Shown: positions 1-5,200 of the stretch, piece by piece | How the letters are laid out: every line of letters begins with the position of its first letter | Position numbering within the stretch: the first letter of the stretch is position 1 | NCBI GenBank assembly: GCA_024405255.1 | Contig: JAKSOY010000085.1 | Span: forward strand, 1-16,600 | Origin: Kiritimatiellia bacterium | GTDB taxonomy: Bacteria > Verrucomicrobiota > Kiritimatiellia > RFP12 > UBA1067 | Length of the DNA stretch: 16,600 nt | Direction: 5' to 3' | Position numbers and translations under genes: made by a program | The notes under the pieces: generated by a model | What the model was told of the DNA's origin: nothing | The model's database searches: none | The model's input: only the letters and a program-made list of their open reading frames with translations

Positions 1-179
1 ATCGGTCCCATCAGTCCCAGCGAAAAAATCAAGGCACTCATCATGCAGTGCAGGGTGCCTATTTTTTGTTTTGGGACAGATGGGACGGATCGGACCGATG
101 GGACCGATCTCCTGTGATGGGTCCTATGGGTCTTATGGGATTGATCATGATGGGTCTAATAGGTTCGATGGGATTGATT
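1..179. repeat. ATGGG-rich degenerate tandem repeat with inverted outer copy
   Basis: From about 74 to 179 the sequence is a run of 8-10 bp units built on GATGGGAC, GATGGGTC and TATGGGTC. Units at the left are nearly identical and those at the right are more degenerate. Positions 1-20 hold the reverse complement of the same unit (ATCGGTCCCATCAGTCCCAG), so the two blocks form a long inverted repeat around the AT-rich hairpin at 23-72. The open frames across it are Gly/Met-rich artefacts of the repeat. Together with 180-356 this stretch has no convincing gene; 180-250 shows nothing I can name. Confidence 0.7.
23..72. terminator. Bidirectional terminator-like hairpin
   Basis: AGGCAC at 32-37 pairs with GTGCCT at 55-60. 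The stem is followed on the plus strand by T6 (62-67), G and T4 (69-72). On the minus strand it is followed by the complement of A6 at 23-28. This is the shape of a Rho-independent terminator that works both ways. An alternative inner stem, GCACT (34-38) with AGTGC (47-51), competes with the outer one. Which gene it ends cannot be known, because the left neighbour lies outside the window. Confidence 0.5.
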
Positions 180-250
180 TTGATAATGGGGCAAAGCCTT
201 TCGGAACGGCGTCCTTTGGATTAGATCTGCGATGCGGTCTATTGCCTAAC

Positions 251-290
251 GAATGTCCGAATGAAATCCTTCCAGTGCGCATTTTCCATT
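251..290 (+). repeat. (GAATG)n plus GCGCATTTTCCATT repeat, copy A
   Basis: Two GAATG units (251-255, 259-263) precede, after a short spacer, GCGCATTTTCCATT at 277-290. The same two-part arrangement in the same orientation recurs at 2364-2412. The two copies lie on either side of the antitoxin and ATPase genes. Confidence 0.55.
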
Positions 291-304
291 TCGCTTTACC
301 AATC

Positions 305-333
305 TTGACCGTGTTCCTCATTTGTGCCACAAT
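305..333 (+). promoter_or_regulatory. Putative sigma70-type promoter for the antitoxin gene
   Basis: TTGACC at 305-310 and CACAAT at 328-333 are separated by 17 bp. They match 5/6 and 4/6 of the consensus -35 and -10. The expected transcription start near 340 lies just upstream of a GGAAG ribosome-binding site (348-352). This excludes the GTG at 324 as a start and supports the ATG at 357. Confidence 0.5.
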
Positions 334-356
334 GTAGTCACAATTCTGGAAGCATT

Positions 357-554
357 ATGCAAATGAAACGTACCGAAATGGTCAGGGCAAGGATTTCGCC
401 CGCACTAAAAACATCTGCCGAGGGCATACTATCCTCGCTTGGAATGAATCCGTCACAGGCAATCGTGCTGTTCTACAAGCAGATAGAACTCCATAACGGG
501 CTGCCGTTCGACTTGCGGCTGCCTCCCCAGTCTATTCCCAACAGGCGTACATAG
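357..554 (+). CDS. relB: RelB/DinJ-family antitoxin, without a visible toxin partner
   Basis: This 65-aa protein resembles RelB/DinJ ribbon-helix-helix antitoxins. These bind DNA as dimers through an N-terminal strand and neutralise RelE/YafQ-type mRNA interferases. The N-terminal strand and helix (residues 4-28, around VRARISPALKTSAEGILSSL), the SQAIVLFYKQI helix (33-43) and the GLPFDLRLP tail (48-56) all follow the family pattern. The ATG at 357 is 4 nt after GGAAG; the ATG at 363 is the alternative. Normally a toxin gene follows with a short overlap or gap. Here the next gene begins 28 bp away on the opposite strand and encodes an unrelated ATPase, and nothing upstream looks like RelE. It is therefore probably an orphan antitoxin, either a remnant or one acting on a toxin encoded elsewhere. 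The family call is firm; the orphan status is limited to this window. Confidence 0.8.
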   Translation: MQMKRTEMVRARISPALKTSAEGILSSLGMNPSQAIVLFYKQIELHNGLPFDLRLPPQSIPNRRT

Positions 555-582
555 CGGTTCTTCGACCAATCACGCCGACGGC

Positions 583-2019
583 TCATGAAAGCCCCATCAA
601 TTTGGAAAATGGCAGAATAACGTCAAAATACCCTTCGGTCTCAAGGCGCGGGGATATGTTGCCGTCGTAAACCAGCACGGGACGAAACGATTTCCCGCGC
701 GGGCGCTTGAAACGCGAGATCTTTTCCTCGACCTCCCTGACCACCTCCAGTCCGATGTCCTTCATACGTTTGATTTCAATCACAAGATTTGCGTGAGCGA
801 TCTGAATGAGGAAATCGATCTGTACCCCCGGAGTTCCCGAGGTCCCCGTACGACGATAGGGTGCCGCCGATTCAATGACCGTACGTTCGAGATGCAATGG
901 TTTCAAAAGCTGGGCATAATTGTTGATGACCAGGTTTTCAAATTGATATCCCATGATCGAATCCCAGCCCTTCAATTCTTCCAACGCCACGAATGAATAT
1001 CCGCCGCGATCGATCTGGTGTCTGCAGGGCTCAATGTATTTGAGATAAAAGCGACTGTAATTGTCGCGGATTCGATAGCACCGCTCGCGGATTTCCTTCC
1101 CCGTCTCAGGATTAAGCCCCTCGTCGGACGCCACCAGACCGGCTTCCTCCAATTGTAGAAGGAGATCGGAGACCCACCCGCCCTTTTCGGATTTGAGTGC
1201 GACGGCTATTTCGGACACCGACTTCGGCCCCTCGACCAGGCAACGCAAAATTTCCCCGGTTAATGTAGGCTGCCGCGTAATCACATCCGCAAACATCTCT
1301 TCAAAGTCTGTTCTCAACGTTGTGTTTGGTGCAAATGCCATGAGCCGAATGTTCTCTCCTGCAGAAAGCGAAGGATTCACCTCTCGCAAATAACGAGGCA
1401 CCCCACCGGTCACAGCCAGCACGTCAATGATCTCCCGCGGATCGATTCGTTTAGCCGTCCTGCCCCAGAACTTGACGCACTCGGACAAGGGCAATTCCCG
1501 AACCACGACGTCAAGCGACCTACGACCAAGGAATGCAGCATTGTCGATGAAGTTCTCCCGAATCCAACTTGACACGCTACCACAAACTACCACCACCAGG
1601 CGGTCATGAGCCGACCAGTGACTATCCCAGACAATCTTCAACATGTCCGCAAAGGTTTTGTCGTAGTGACCAAACCAGGAGATCTCATCCAACAGAACCA
1701 CCGTTCGCTCCCGGTCGTCAAGGACGGAATCGAGCAGAATAAACGACTCCAGCCAATTTTTCGGTTTTTCCCCAGTGACCTTGGCTTGAGCCGTCAATTG
1801 GGCGTAGAATGCCTCCAGTTCAATTTCATTGGTGTATCCCTCCCGAGGCCGTACACCCTCAATTCGAATGAAGCGCGCCTTGCTTTTCTTGGCGAATTCC
1901 GTAATCAAAGTGGACTTACCAATCCGTCGGCGACCACGACATGTCACCAACGAAGAGGTCCGTTTTCCCCAAAGATTGTTCAACTCTTCGAGTTCTTTCT
2001 CTCGTCCGAAAAACTCCAT
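583..2019 (-). CDS. AAA-type ATPase with C-terminal DUF234/PD-(D/E)xK-like domain
   Basis: This 478-aa protein belongs to the archaeal-type ATPase group (COG1672-like P-loop ATPases with a DUF234-type C-terminus). Walker A is GRRRIGKST at 29-37 and Walker B is VVLLDE at 107-112. A sensor-like VVVVCGS strand lies at 142-148, and the family GGVPRYL motif at 205-211. Residues 245-325 look like a winged-helix segment. The C-terminus has the spacing of a PD-(D/E)xK fold: E361, D402 in QIDFLI, and E415-x-K417 in VIEIK. The ATG at 2019 follows AAAGGAGG with 8 nt spacing, an excellent ribosome-binding site. It is convergent with the antitoxin gene and has its own promoter. GC looks lower than in the long operon to the right, suggesting separate acquisition. 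Members are widespread, mobile and poorly understood; nucleic-acid cleavage or defence is only inference. Confidence 0.8.
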   Translation of the reverse strand: MEFFGREKELEELNNLWGKRTSSLVTCRGRRRIGKSTLITEFAKKSKARFIRIEGVRPREGYTNEIELEAFYAQLTAQAKVTGEKPKNWLESFILLDSVLDDRERTVVLLDEISWFGHYDKTFADMLKIVWDSHWSAHDRLVVVVCGSVSSWIRENFIDNAAFLGRRSLDVVVRELPLSECVKFWGRTAKRIDPREIIDVLAVTGGVPRYLREVNPSLSAGENIRLMAFAPNTTLRTDFEEMFADVITRQPTLTGEILRCLVEGPKSVSEIAVALKSEKGGWVSDLLLQLEEAGLVASDEGLNPETGKEIRERCYRIRDNYSRFYLKYIEPCRHQIDRGGYSFVALEELKGWDSIMGYQFENLVINNYAQLLKPLHLERTVIESAAPYRRTGTSGTPGVQIDFLIQIAHANLVIEIKRMKDIGLEVVREVEEKISRFKRPRGKSFRPVLVYDGNISPRLETEGYFDVILPFSKLMGLS

Positions 2020-2050
2020 ACCCTAAGCCTCCTTTGATAATTTGCGTGTA

Positions 2051-2079
2051 ATTATATCAAAATCAGCAATATTCAACAA
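2051..2079 (-). promoter_or_regulatory. Putative promoter of the ATPase gene
   Basis: On the minus strand a perfect TATAAT (2056 to 2051) is preceded by 17 bp and TTGTTG (2079 to 2074). The predicted start near 2044 leaves a short leader containing AAAGGAGG (2035 to 2028). The -35 match is weak (3/6); the -10 and position are convincing. Confidence 0.55.
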
Positions 2080-2090
2080 CAGGAATGTTG

Positions 2091-2165
2091 GCACCTATCA
2101 ACACAAAATGTCAATAGGTGCTAGGTGCTTGACGACACAAACACATGTGTTTCGGTTAACGAAAC
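2091..2165. promoter_or_regulatory. Cluster of palindromes upstream of the ATPase promoter
   Basis: Three dyads follow one another. GCACCTAT (2091-2098) pairs with ATAGGTGC (2114-2121), with an extra ACA/TGT pairing inside the loop. AAACACATGTGTTT (2139-2152) is a perfect 14-bp palindrome. GTTTCG (2149-2154) pairs with CGAAAC (2160-2165). They begin 12 bp upstream of the ATPase -35 box, where regulator sites are common. They could equally be structured remnants; no known operator was recognised. Confidence 0.35.
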
Positions 2166-2228
2166 GGATGGTCTCCATGACCTGCTCCGTACAAGACATC
2201 TTCCTCACGCAGAGTCTGCGGAGGCGAT

Positions 2229-2266
2229 ACCACCTTCGGGGTCTGTCCCCAACGGGGTATGGTGGT
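2229..2266. repeat. Hairpin containing a GGGGtCTGTCCCC palindromic repeat
   Basis: ACCACC (2229-2234) and GGTGGT (2261-2266) enclose GGGGTCTGTCCCC (2238-2250) followed by AACGGGG. The core differs by one base from GGGGACTGTCCCC, which occurs twice inside the ketosynthase gene at 5857-5869 and 5899-5911. This looks like an intergenic copy of the same short repeat family. Confidence 0.55.
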
Positions 2267-2355
2267 AGGGCACGGACTCCGGCCGCGCCGCAAGGGATTG
2301 GGAATGGGAATCCAAAAGTCAAGCATTGCGGCGCGCTCGGAGAGCGCGCCCTACC
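2264..2355. repeat. Inverted pair of 30-bp REP-like units
   Basis: Positions 2264-2293 begin GGTAGGGC and end CGCGCCGCAA. Positions 2326-2355 are the same unit in reverse complement, identical at 25 of 30 positions by hand alignment. The right copy contains its own dyad, GCGCGCTC/GAGCGCGC around GGA. The 32 bp between them are partly GGGAATGGGAA-type low complexity. Paired inverted units of this kind resemble bacterial REP/BIME elements. No REP-associated transposase is present. The 400 bp between the ATPase and regulator genes (2020-2419) otherwise hold only the promoter and the repeats listed separately. Confidence 0.6.
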
Positions 2356-2363
2356 AATTATCC

Positions 2364-2412
2364 GAATGTTTGAATGCTTGAATGAAGAACGGCTGGGCGC
2401 GCATTTTCCATT
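2364..2412 (+). repeat. (GAATG)n plus GCGCATTTTCCATT repeat, copy B
   Basis: GAATG occurs three times at an 8-bp period (2364, 2372, 2380), followed at 2399-2412 by GCGCATTTTCCATT. This is the same order and strand as copy A at 251-290. The second part lies inside a hairpin formed by AACGGC (2388-2393) and GCCGTT (2414-2419), immediately after the stop codon of the regulator gene. That hairpin could help end its transcript, though it lacks a good T tract on that strand. Confidence 0.55.
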
Positions 2413-2419
2413 CGCCGTT

Positions 2420-3127
2420 TTAGACCAGCAGTTTGAATCGGTTTTTGACTGACTCGATCCGGCCTTCGGCTCGGAGCTTTGAAATCTCGGCGGAAAGCGC
2501 ACTGCGTTCGACGCACAGATAGTCGGCGAGAGATTGACGATCGAACGGTATTTCGAACTCAAGCGACTTGGCCCGTTTCGCGCGAATGTTGAGGAAGGTC
2601 ATCAGACGCCCGCGGATTGTCCGCTGGGAAAGGATGCGCAGTTTCTGTTTCAGCGCGAAGGTCGTCTGGCTCATGACCATGAGCAGGTTGCGGACGAACT
2701 GCATGTGCGCGTCGCAGACATGGTGGCAGGGACGCGTGATGTTCGCCGTTTCGAGCAAGAGCACAACCGTTTCGCCCACGGCCGTCGCGCTGATTCCCAT
2801 CGTCTTTACATCGCGAAAGACGTATGTCGCGCCGAATGTGCCGTTTTCAGAAATCGTCTCAAGAACGCTCCGCCCGCCGTCGAGCCGCTGCCGCGACAAA
2901 CGCACCGCACCCGCCACCACGATCCCGATGCGCGTGCAGGGATCCGTTTCGCGGATGAACGTCTCTTTGTTGGCGAGATGAAGTTCTTTCGCATTCAGGC
3001 ATTCGCAGATGCGTCCAAAACCATCCTCGTCGATGTCCTTCAACAGCGGACACAACCGAGGGAAAATCATCCTCGGCGTGTCCGCCTTATGCGACCCCTT
3101 TTTCGTTTTTTTCATCTGTGTTCTCAT
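2420..3127 (-). CDS. Crp/Fnr-family transcriptional regulator
   Basis: The protein has an N-terminal cyclic-nucleotide-binding-type sensor barrel, with FPRLCPLLKDIDEDGF, RIGIVVAGAVRLSR and a GTFGATYVF turn. A long dimerisation helix follows, then a C-terminal winged helix-turn-helix (RQSLADYLCVERSALSAEIS). It has no FNR-type N-terminal cluster of four cysteines and no obvious cAMP-binding residues, so the signal is unknown. The frame is open to 3160, but the -10 box at 3149-3154 puts the transcript start near 3142. That leaves the ATG at 3127 (235 aa, used here) or 3115; neither has a strong ribosome-binding site. It lies just downstream of the superoxide reductase gene on the same strand but has its own promoter. 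A redox or oxidative-stress role for its regulon is inference from this neighbourhood. Confidence 0.8.
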   Translation of the reverse strand: MRTQMKKTKKGSHKADTPRMIFPRLCPLLKDIDEDGFGRICECLNAKELHLANKETFIRETDPCTRIGIVVAGAVRLSRQRLDGGRSVLETISENGTFGATYVFRDVKTMGISATAVGETVVLLLETANITRPCHHVCDAHMQFVRNLLMVMSQTTFALKQKLRILSQRTIRGRLMTFLNIRAKRAKSLEFEIPFDRQSLADYLCVERSALSAEISKLRAEGRIESVKNRFKLLV

Positions 3128-3148
3128 AGGCAATGCTCGGTGTGAATG

Positions 3149-3177
3149 ATTATAGCACAAGACCTCGCCCTTGCCTA
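3149..3177 (-). promoter_or_regulatory. Extended -10 promoter of the Crp/Fnr-type gene
   Basis: On the minus strand TGCTATAAT gives a consensus -10 (3154 to 3149) with the TGn extension. TAGGCA lies 17 bp upstream (3177 to 3172, 4/6 match). The -10 sits between TGTG and CACA half-sites (TGTGCTATAATCATTCACA). The spacing is wider than a normal CRP site, so autoregulation is possible but unproven. Confidence 0.6.
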
Positions 3178-3211
3178 GCGGCAGATGACGGGGAACCGGA
3201 CGCGCGAACGA

Positions 3212-3592
3212 TTACGTTTTTCCCGAGGCTTTCCAAAGGCCATGCAGGTTGCAGTATTCGTAGACGTTCTTGACCTTGTCGTAAGGCACAAGCGCAAACG
3301 TCGCTTCAGGAGGGCCGTTCGGGTCCAGTTCCTTGCGTTGATTGCCGGTTTCGGTTTCAATGGCAATCCATTCGATGTGGTGGGCATCCAGCATCGGATG
3401 AGCCACGGAACCGACTTTTACGGTCACGGTGTTGTCCGTCACCGAATAGACCGGCACATGCTTTTCCGCCGCGCCATCCGTCGTTCCCGGAACGAGTTCG
3501 CGCATCGTACGTCCACAGCAAACCGTATCGACCGCCGTGGCCTTGACCATCGCAATGATCTTGCCACACACCTTGCACTGATAGAACTTCAT
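3212..3592 (-). CDS. dfx: Desulfoferrodoxin, two-iron superoxide reductase
   Basis: The enzyme reduces superoxide to hydrogen peroxide in the cytoplasm without making oxygen, a protection typical of anaerobes. The 126-aa protein has both domains of the 2Fe class. The N-terminal desulforedoxin domain binds a rubredoxin-like iron through C6, C9, C25 and C26. The catalytic domain has E43-K44-H45 in EKHVPV, H65 in HPM, H71 in AHHIEWI, and C114/H117 in CNLHGLW. These give the His4-Cys site with the conserved Glu and Lys. Family spacing (H45 to H65 to H71) is exact. The frame is open to 3643, but the ATG at 3592 follows GGAG and begins the MKFYQC family N-terminus. It lies downstream of a small membrane protein and a cysteine-rich lipoprotein, and upstream of a Crp/Fnr-type regulator. 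Confidence 0.95.
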   Translation of the reverse strand: MKFYQCKVCGKIIAMVKATAVDTVCCGRTMRELVPGTTDGAAEKHVPVYSVTDNTVTVKVGSVAHPMLDAHHIEWIAIETETGNQRKELDPNGPPEATFALVPYDKVKNVYEYCNLHGLWKASGKT

Positions 3593-3619
3593 GAGATTCT
3601 CCTTCCCTTTTTCGTTTCG

Positions 3620-3652
3620 GCGGGAGACGCGGATTCGCGCCACGCCTCCCGC
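3620..3652 (-). promoter_or_regulatory. Hairpin in the leader of the superoxide reductase gene
   Basis: GCGGGAG (3620-3626) pairs with CTCCCGC (3646-3652) around a 19-nt loop that has further GCG/CGC complementarity. It sits between the putative promoter and the ribosome-binding site. No T tract follows on the minus strand, so it is more likely a structured leader than a terminator. Confidence 0.35.
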
Positions 3653-3662
3653 GCGTTCTTCG

Positions 3663-3692
3663 TTTATGATTCAGCACACGTATCGATTTCAA
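3663..3692 (-). promoter_or_regulatory. Possible promoter for the superoxide reductase gene
   Basis: TTGAAA (3692 to 3687), 18 bp and CATAAA (3668 to 3663) on the minus strand. The -35 overlaps the stop codon of the small membrane protein gene. Both boxes are partial matches, so read-through from the lipoprotein gene remains possible. Confidence 0.35.
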
Positions 3693-3793
3693 TCGTCATG
3701 GCTGCTCCGGCAGAACCAGCGGAAAATCCCAATGATTCCACACAGCAGGACAACCGAAATGACACCCAGAACAATCCAACTTGTAATCGTCAT
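3689..3793 (-). CDS. 34-aa single-span membrane miniprotein
   Basis: The ATG at 3793 follows AGAGGTG with 4 nt spacing, a good ribosome-binding site. The frame reads MTITSWIVLGVISVVLLCGI and ends IGIFRWFCRSSHDD. Residues 5-24 form one hydrophobic helix. It is followed by an arginine, two aromatic residues and a short polar tail, as in small bacterial membrane proteins with one anchor. It starts 46 bp after the lipoprotein stop codon and ends 96 bp before the superoxide reductase start, all on the same strand, so cotranscription with the lipoprotein gene is likely. No family was recognised. Support comes from the ribosome-binding site, composition and position; there is no homology evidence. 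Confidence 0.55.
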   Translation of the reverse strand: MTITSWIVLGVISVVLLCGIIGIFRWFCRSSHDD

Positions 3794-3839
3794 AACACAC
3801 CTCTCTTTCGTCTGTTGTTCATCACGTACCAGAGCCCGG

Positions 3840-4229
3840 TTACCGCACGCCCCCTCCGGCGCCGGCTTTCAGGCCATTGGGTGCCTTGCCGACATTCGCA
3901 TTGGCAGAAGCACCGTGCTGTCCCAGGGCGGTATCTCCATCGATGGAGGCACCCTGACAACCCACATTCGCGCCCCCATTCGCGGACATCGTGTGACTGC
4001 CTAGATTGGCATCACTGCCCACGCGAACGCCGTCCGTACCCAGGCCGAGCGTAACCGACGCATTCGCGCCGTGCTTCGGGCACCCTTGAGCGGGCGCGCA
4101 GCAGCTGCCCTCCTTCGAGCACTTGCACGCATCATCCGAACGCCACAGGCAGCACCCGGCGAGCGCCGTCGCCAGAAGGCCCGCCGTCAGCGCGACCTTA
4201 ACCGTTGTCACAACTACTTGCTTGTTCAT
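3840..4229 (-). CDS. Cysteine-rich, glycine/alanine-rich lipoprotein
   Basis: This 129-aa exported protein has a short charged N-terminus, a hydrophobic segment (5-22) and the lipobox LAGC (23-26). C26 is therefore the predicted lipidated residue, anchored in a membrane by Lgt, whose gene is also in this window. The mature start is packed with cysteines (C26, C27, C35, C37, C43, C44, C50), including CKC and SCC, with a further C91. The remainder is low-complexity Gly/Ala/Asn/Ser sequence with no known domain. The ATG at 4229 follows GAGG with 8 nt spacing. The gene heads a minus-strand group with the 34-aa membrane protein and superoxide reductase. The clustered cysteines suggest metal binding or disulfides, but this is inference. 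The 239 bp upstream show only a CATAAT -10-like box at 4324-4329 with no good -35. Confidence 0.7.
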   Translation of the reverse strand: MNKQVVVTTVKVALTAGLLATALAGCCLWRSDDACKCSKEGSCCAPAQGCPKHGANASVTLGLGTDGVRVGSDANLGSHTMSANGGANVGCQGASIDGDTALGQHGASANANVGKAPNGLKAGAGGGVR

Positions 4230-4468
4230 TTTGCACCTCTTTCTTCTCGTTCACATTTGCCGCTCGGAACTTTCGGACGTCCCAACCACTCGGTTGAATT
4301 CGCCTTTCCTCGCGACGGCGCATATTATGAACTTTCTCTTTCGCAAAGTCTGTTGTAATTCCAACAAAATGAAAAAATCTTAAAATCGTCCTCTTGTGGG
4401 GATGAAATCAGTTCGGATCTTGGGATATCCGACGCAATTGCTGCGGGCGTTCTCGACAATCACAGCGT

Positions 4469-5200
4469 CTAGAAAAGGCCGCCGTTGACGGAGATGACCT
4501 GGCGCGTTACATAGGCCGCTTCCTCGCGAAAGAGGAACGCGACCACACCGGCGACTTCTTCCGGTTTTCCGAAGCGGCGCATGGGAATGGCCTTCTTCAC
4601 CAACTCGGGTTCCTCGATCGAGGCGGCCATTTCCGTTTCAATGACGCCCGGTGCGACCGCATTGACGGTGATGCCGCGTTTCGCCAGTTCAACGGCCAGT
4701 GCCTTCGTCGCGCCGATGACGCCGGCTTTCGCCGCCGAATAATTGACTTGTCCACGATTGCCCGCAACGCCGCTGACACTTGAAAGCGTGACAATGCGGC
4801 CACGGATGCGATTCGAGATCATTGGCATGACAACGGGTTTCAACAGGTTGTAGAGTCCCGTGAGATCGGTGTCGATGACCTTGTCCCACAGGTCGCCTTC
4901 CAGAATCGGAAACGGCGCATCCGCATTCACGCCTGCATTGGCGACCACGCCGAAATACGGACCATTCGCCGCGATGTCCGCCTCCAGCGCCGCCGCCACG
5001 GCCGCACGGTCCGCCAAGTCGAAAACCAGCGTCGGCTGAACGGGTTCACCCGAAAGACGGGCACATTCCGCCGCCACCTCCTGCGCCGCCGCCGCGTTTC
5101 GGACGGCGTGCGTCACGATGGCAAATCCATCCGCCGCAAGGCGCAACGCCACGGCCTTGCCGATTCCACGAGAGGACCCCGTCACCAATACCCGCTTCAT
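4469..5200 (-). CDS. fabG: 3-oxoacyl-ACP reductase, FabG/ApeQ-like
   Basis: This is a classical short-chain dehydrogenase of 243 aa that would reduce a 3-ketoacyl thioester to the 3-hydroxy form with NADPH. The cofactor motif TGSSRGIG is at 7-14, the DL acidic turn at 61-62 and NAG at 88-90. The catalytic residues are S141, Y154 and K158, in LSSVSGVAGNRGQVNYSAAK. The usual catalytic asparagine position reads D112 (TDLTG), a substitution also seen in other SDRs. The sequence style is closest, from memory, to ApeQ of aryl polyene clusters. Its ATG overlaps the dehydratase stop codon as ATGA, indicating translational coupling. It is the last gene of the long minus-strand run. A housekeeping FabG role cannot be excluded. 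Confidence 0.9.
   Translation of the reverse strand: MKRVLVTGSSRGIGKAVALRLAADGFAIVTHAVRNAAAAQEVAAECARLSGEPVQPTLVFDLADRAAVAAALEADIAANGPYFGVVANAGVNADAPFPILEGDLWDKVIDTDLTGLYNLLKPVVMPMISNRIRGRIVTLSSVSGVAGNRGQVNYSAAKAGVIGATKALAVELAKRGITVNAVAPGVIETEMAASIEEPELVKKAIPMRRFGKPEEVAGVVAFLFREEAAYVTRQVISVNGGLF

Noticed and set aside
71..337. 88-codon plus-strand frame rich in Gly, Met and Asp
   Set aside because: It is the translation of the ATGGG-type tandem repeat, has no ribosome-binding site and overlaps the antitoxin promoter.
2139..2165. A canonical CRP or FNR operator
   Set aside because: The dyads do not match TGTGA-N6-TCACA or TTGAT-N4-ATCAA spacing, so they are left as unassigned palindromes.
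2098..2199. 33-codon minus-strand frame starting MSCTEQVMETIRFVNRN
   Set aside because: The GAGGAAG before its ATG is too close to serve as a normal ribosome-binding site. The frame runs through the palindrome cluster, and no family is recognisable. It could be a remnant but is not supported as a gene.
2420..3127. Assignment of the regulator as a true Fnr oxygen sensor
   Set aside because: The N-terminal cysteine cluster needed for a [4Fe-4S] sensor is not present; only the general Crp/Fnr fold is supported.
3185..4054. 289-codon plus-strand frame across the superoxide reductase and lipoprotein genes
   Set aside because: The opposite strand encodes a desulfoferrodoxin with all ligands and a lipobox protein. 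The plus frame has no family features.
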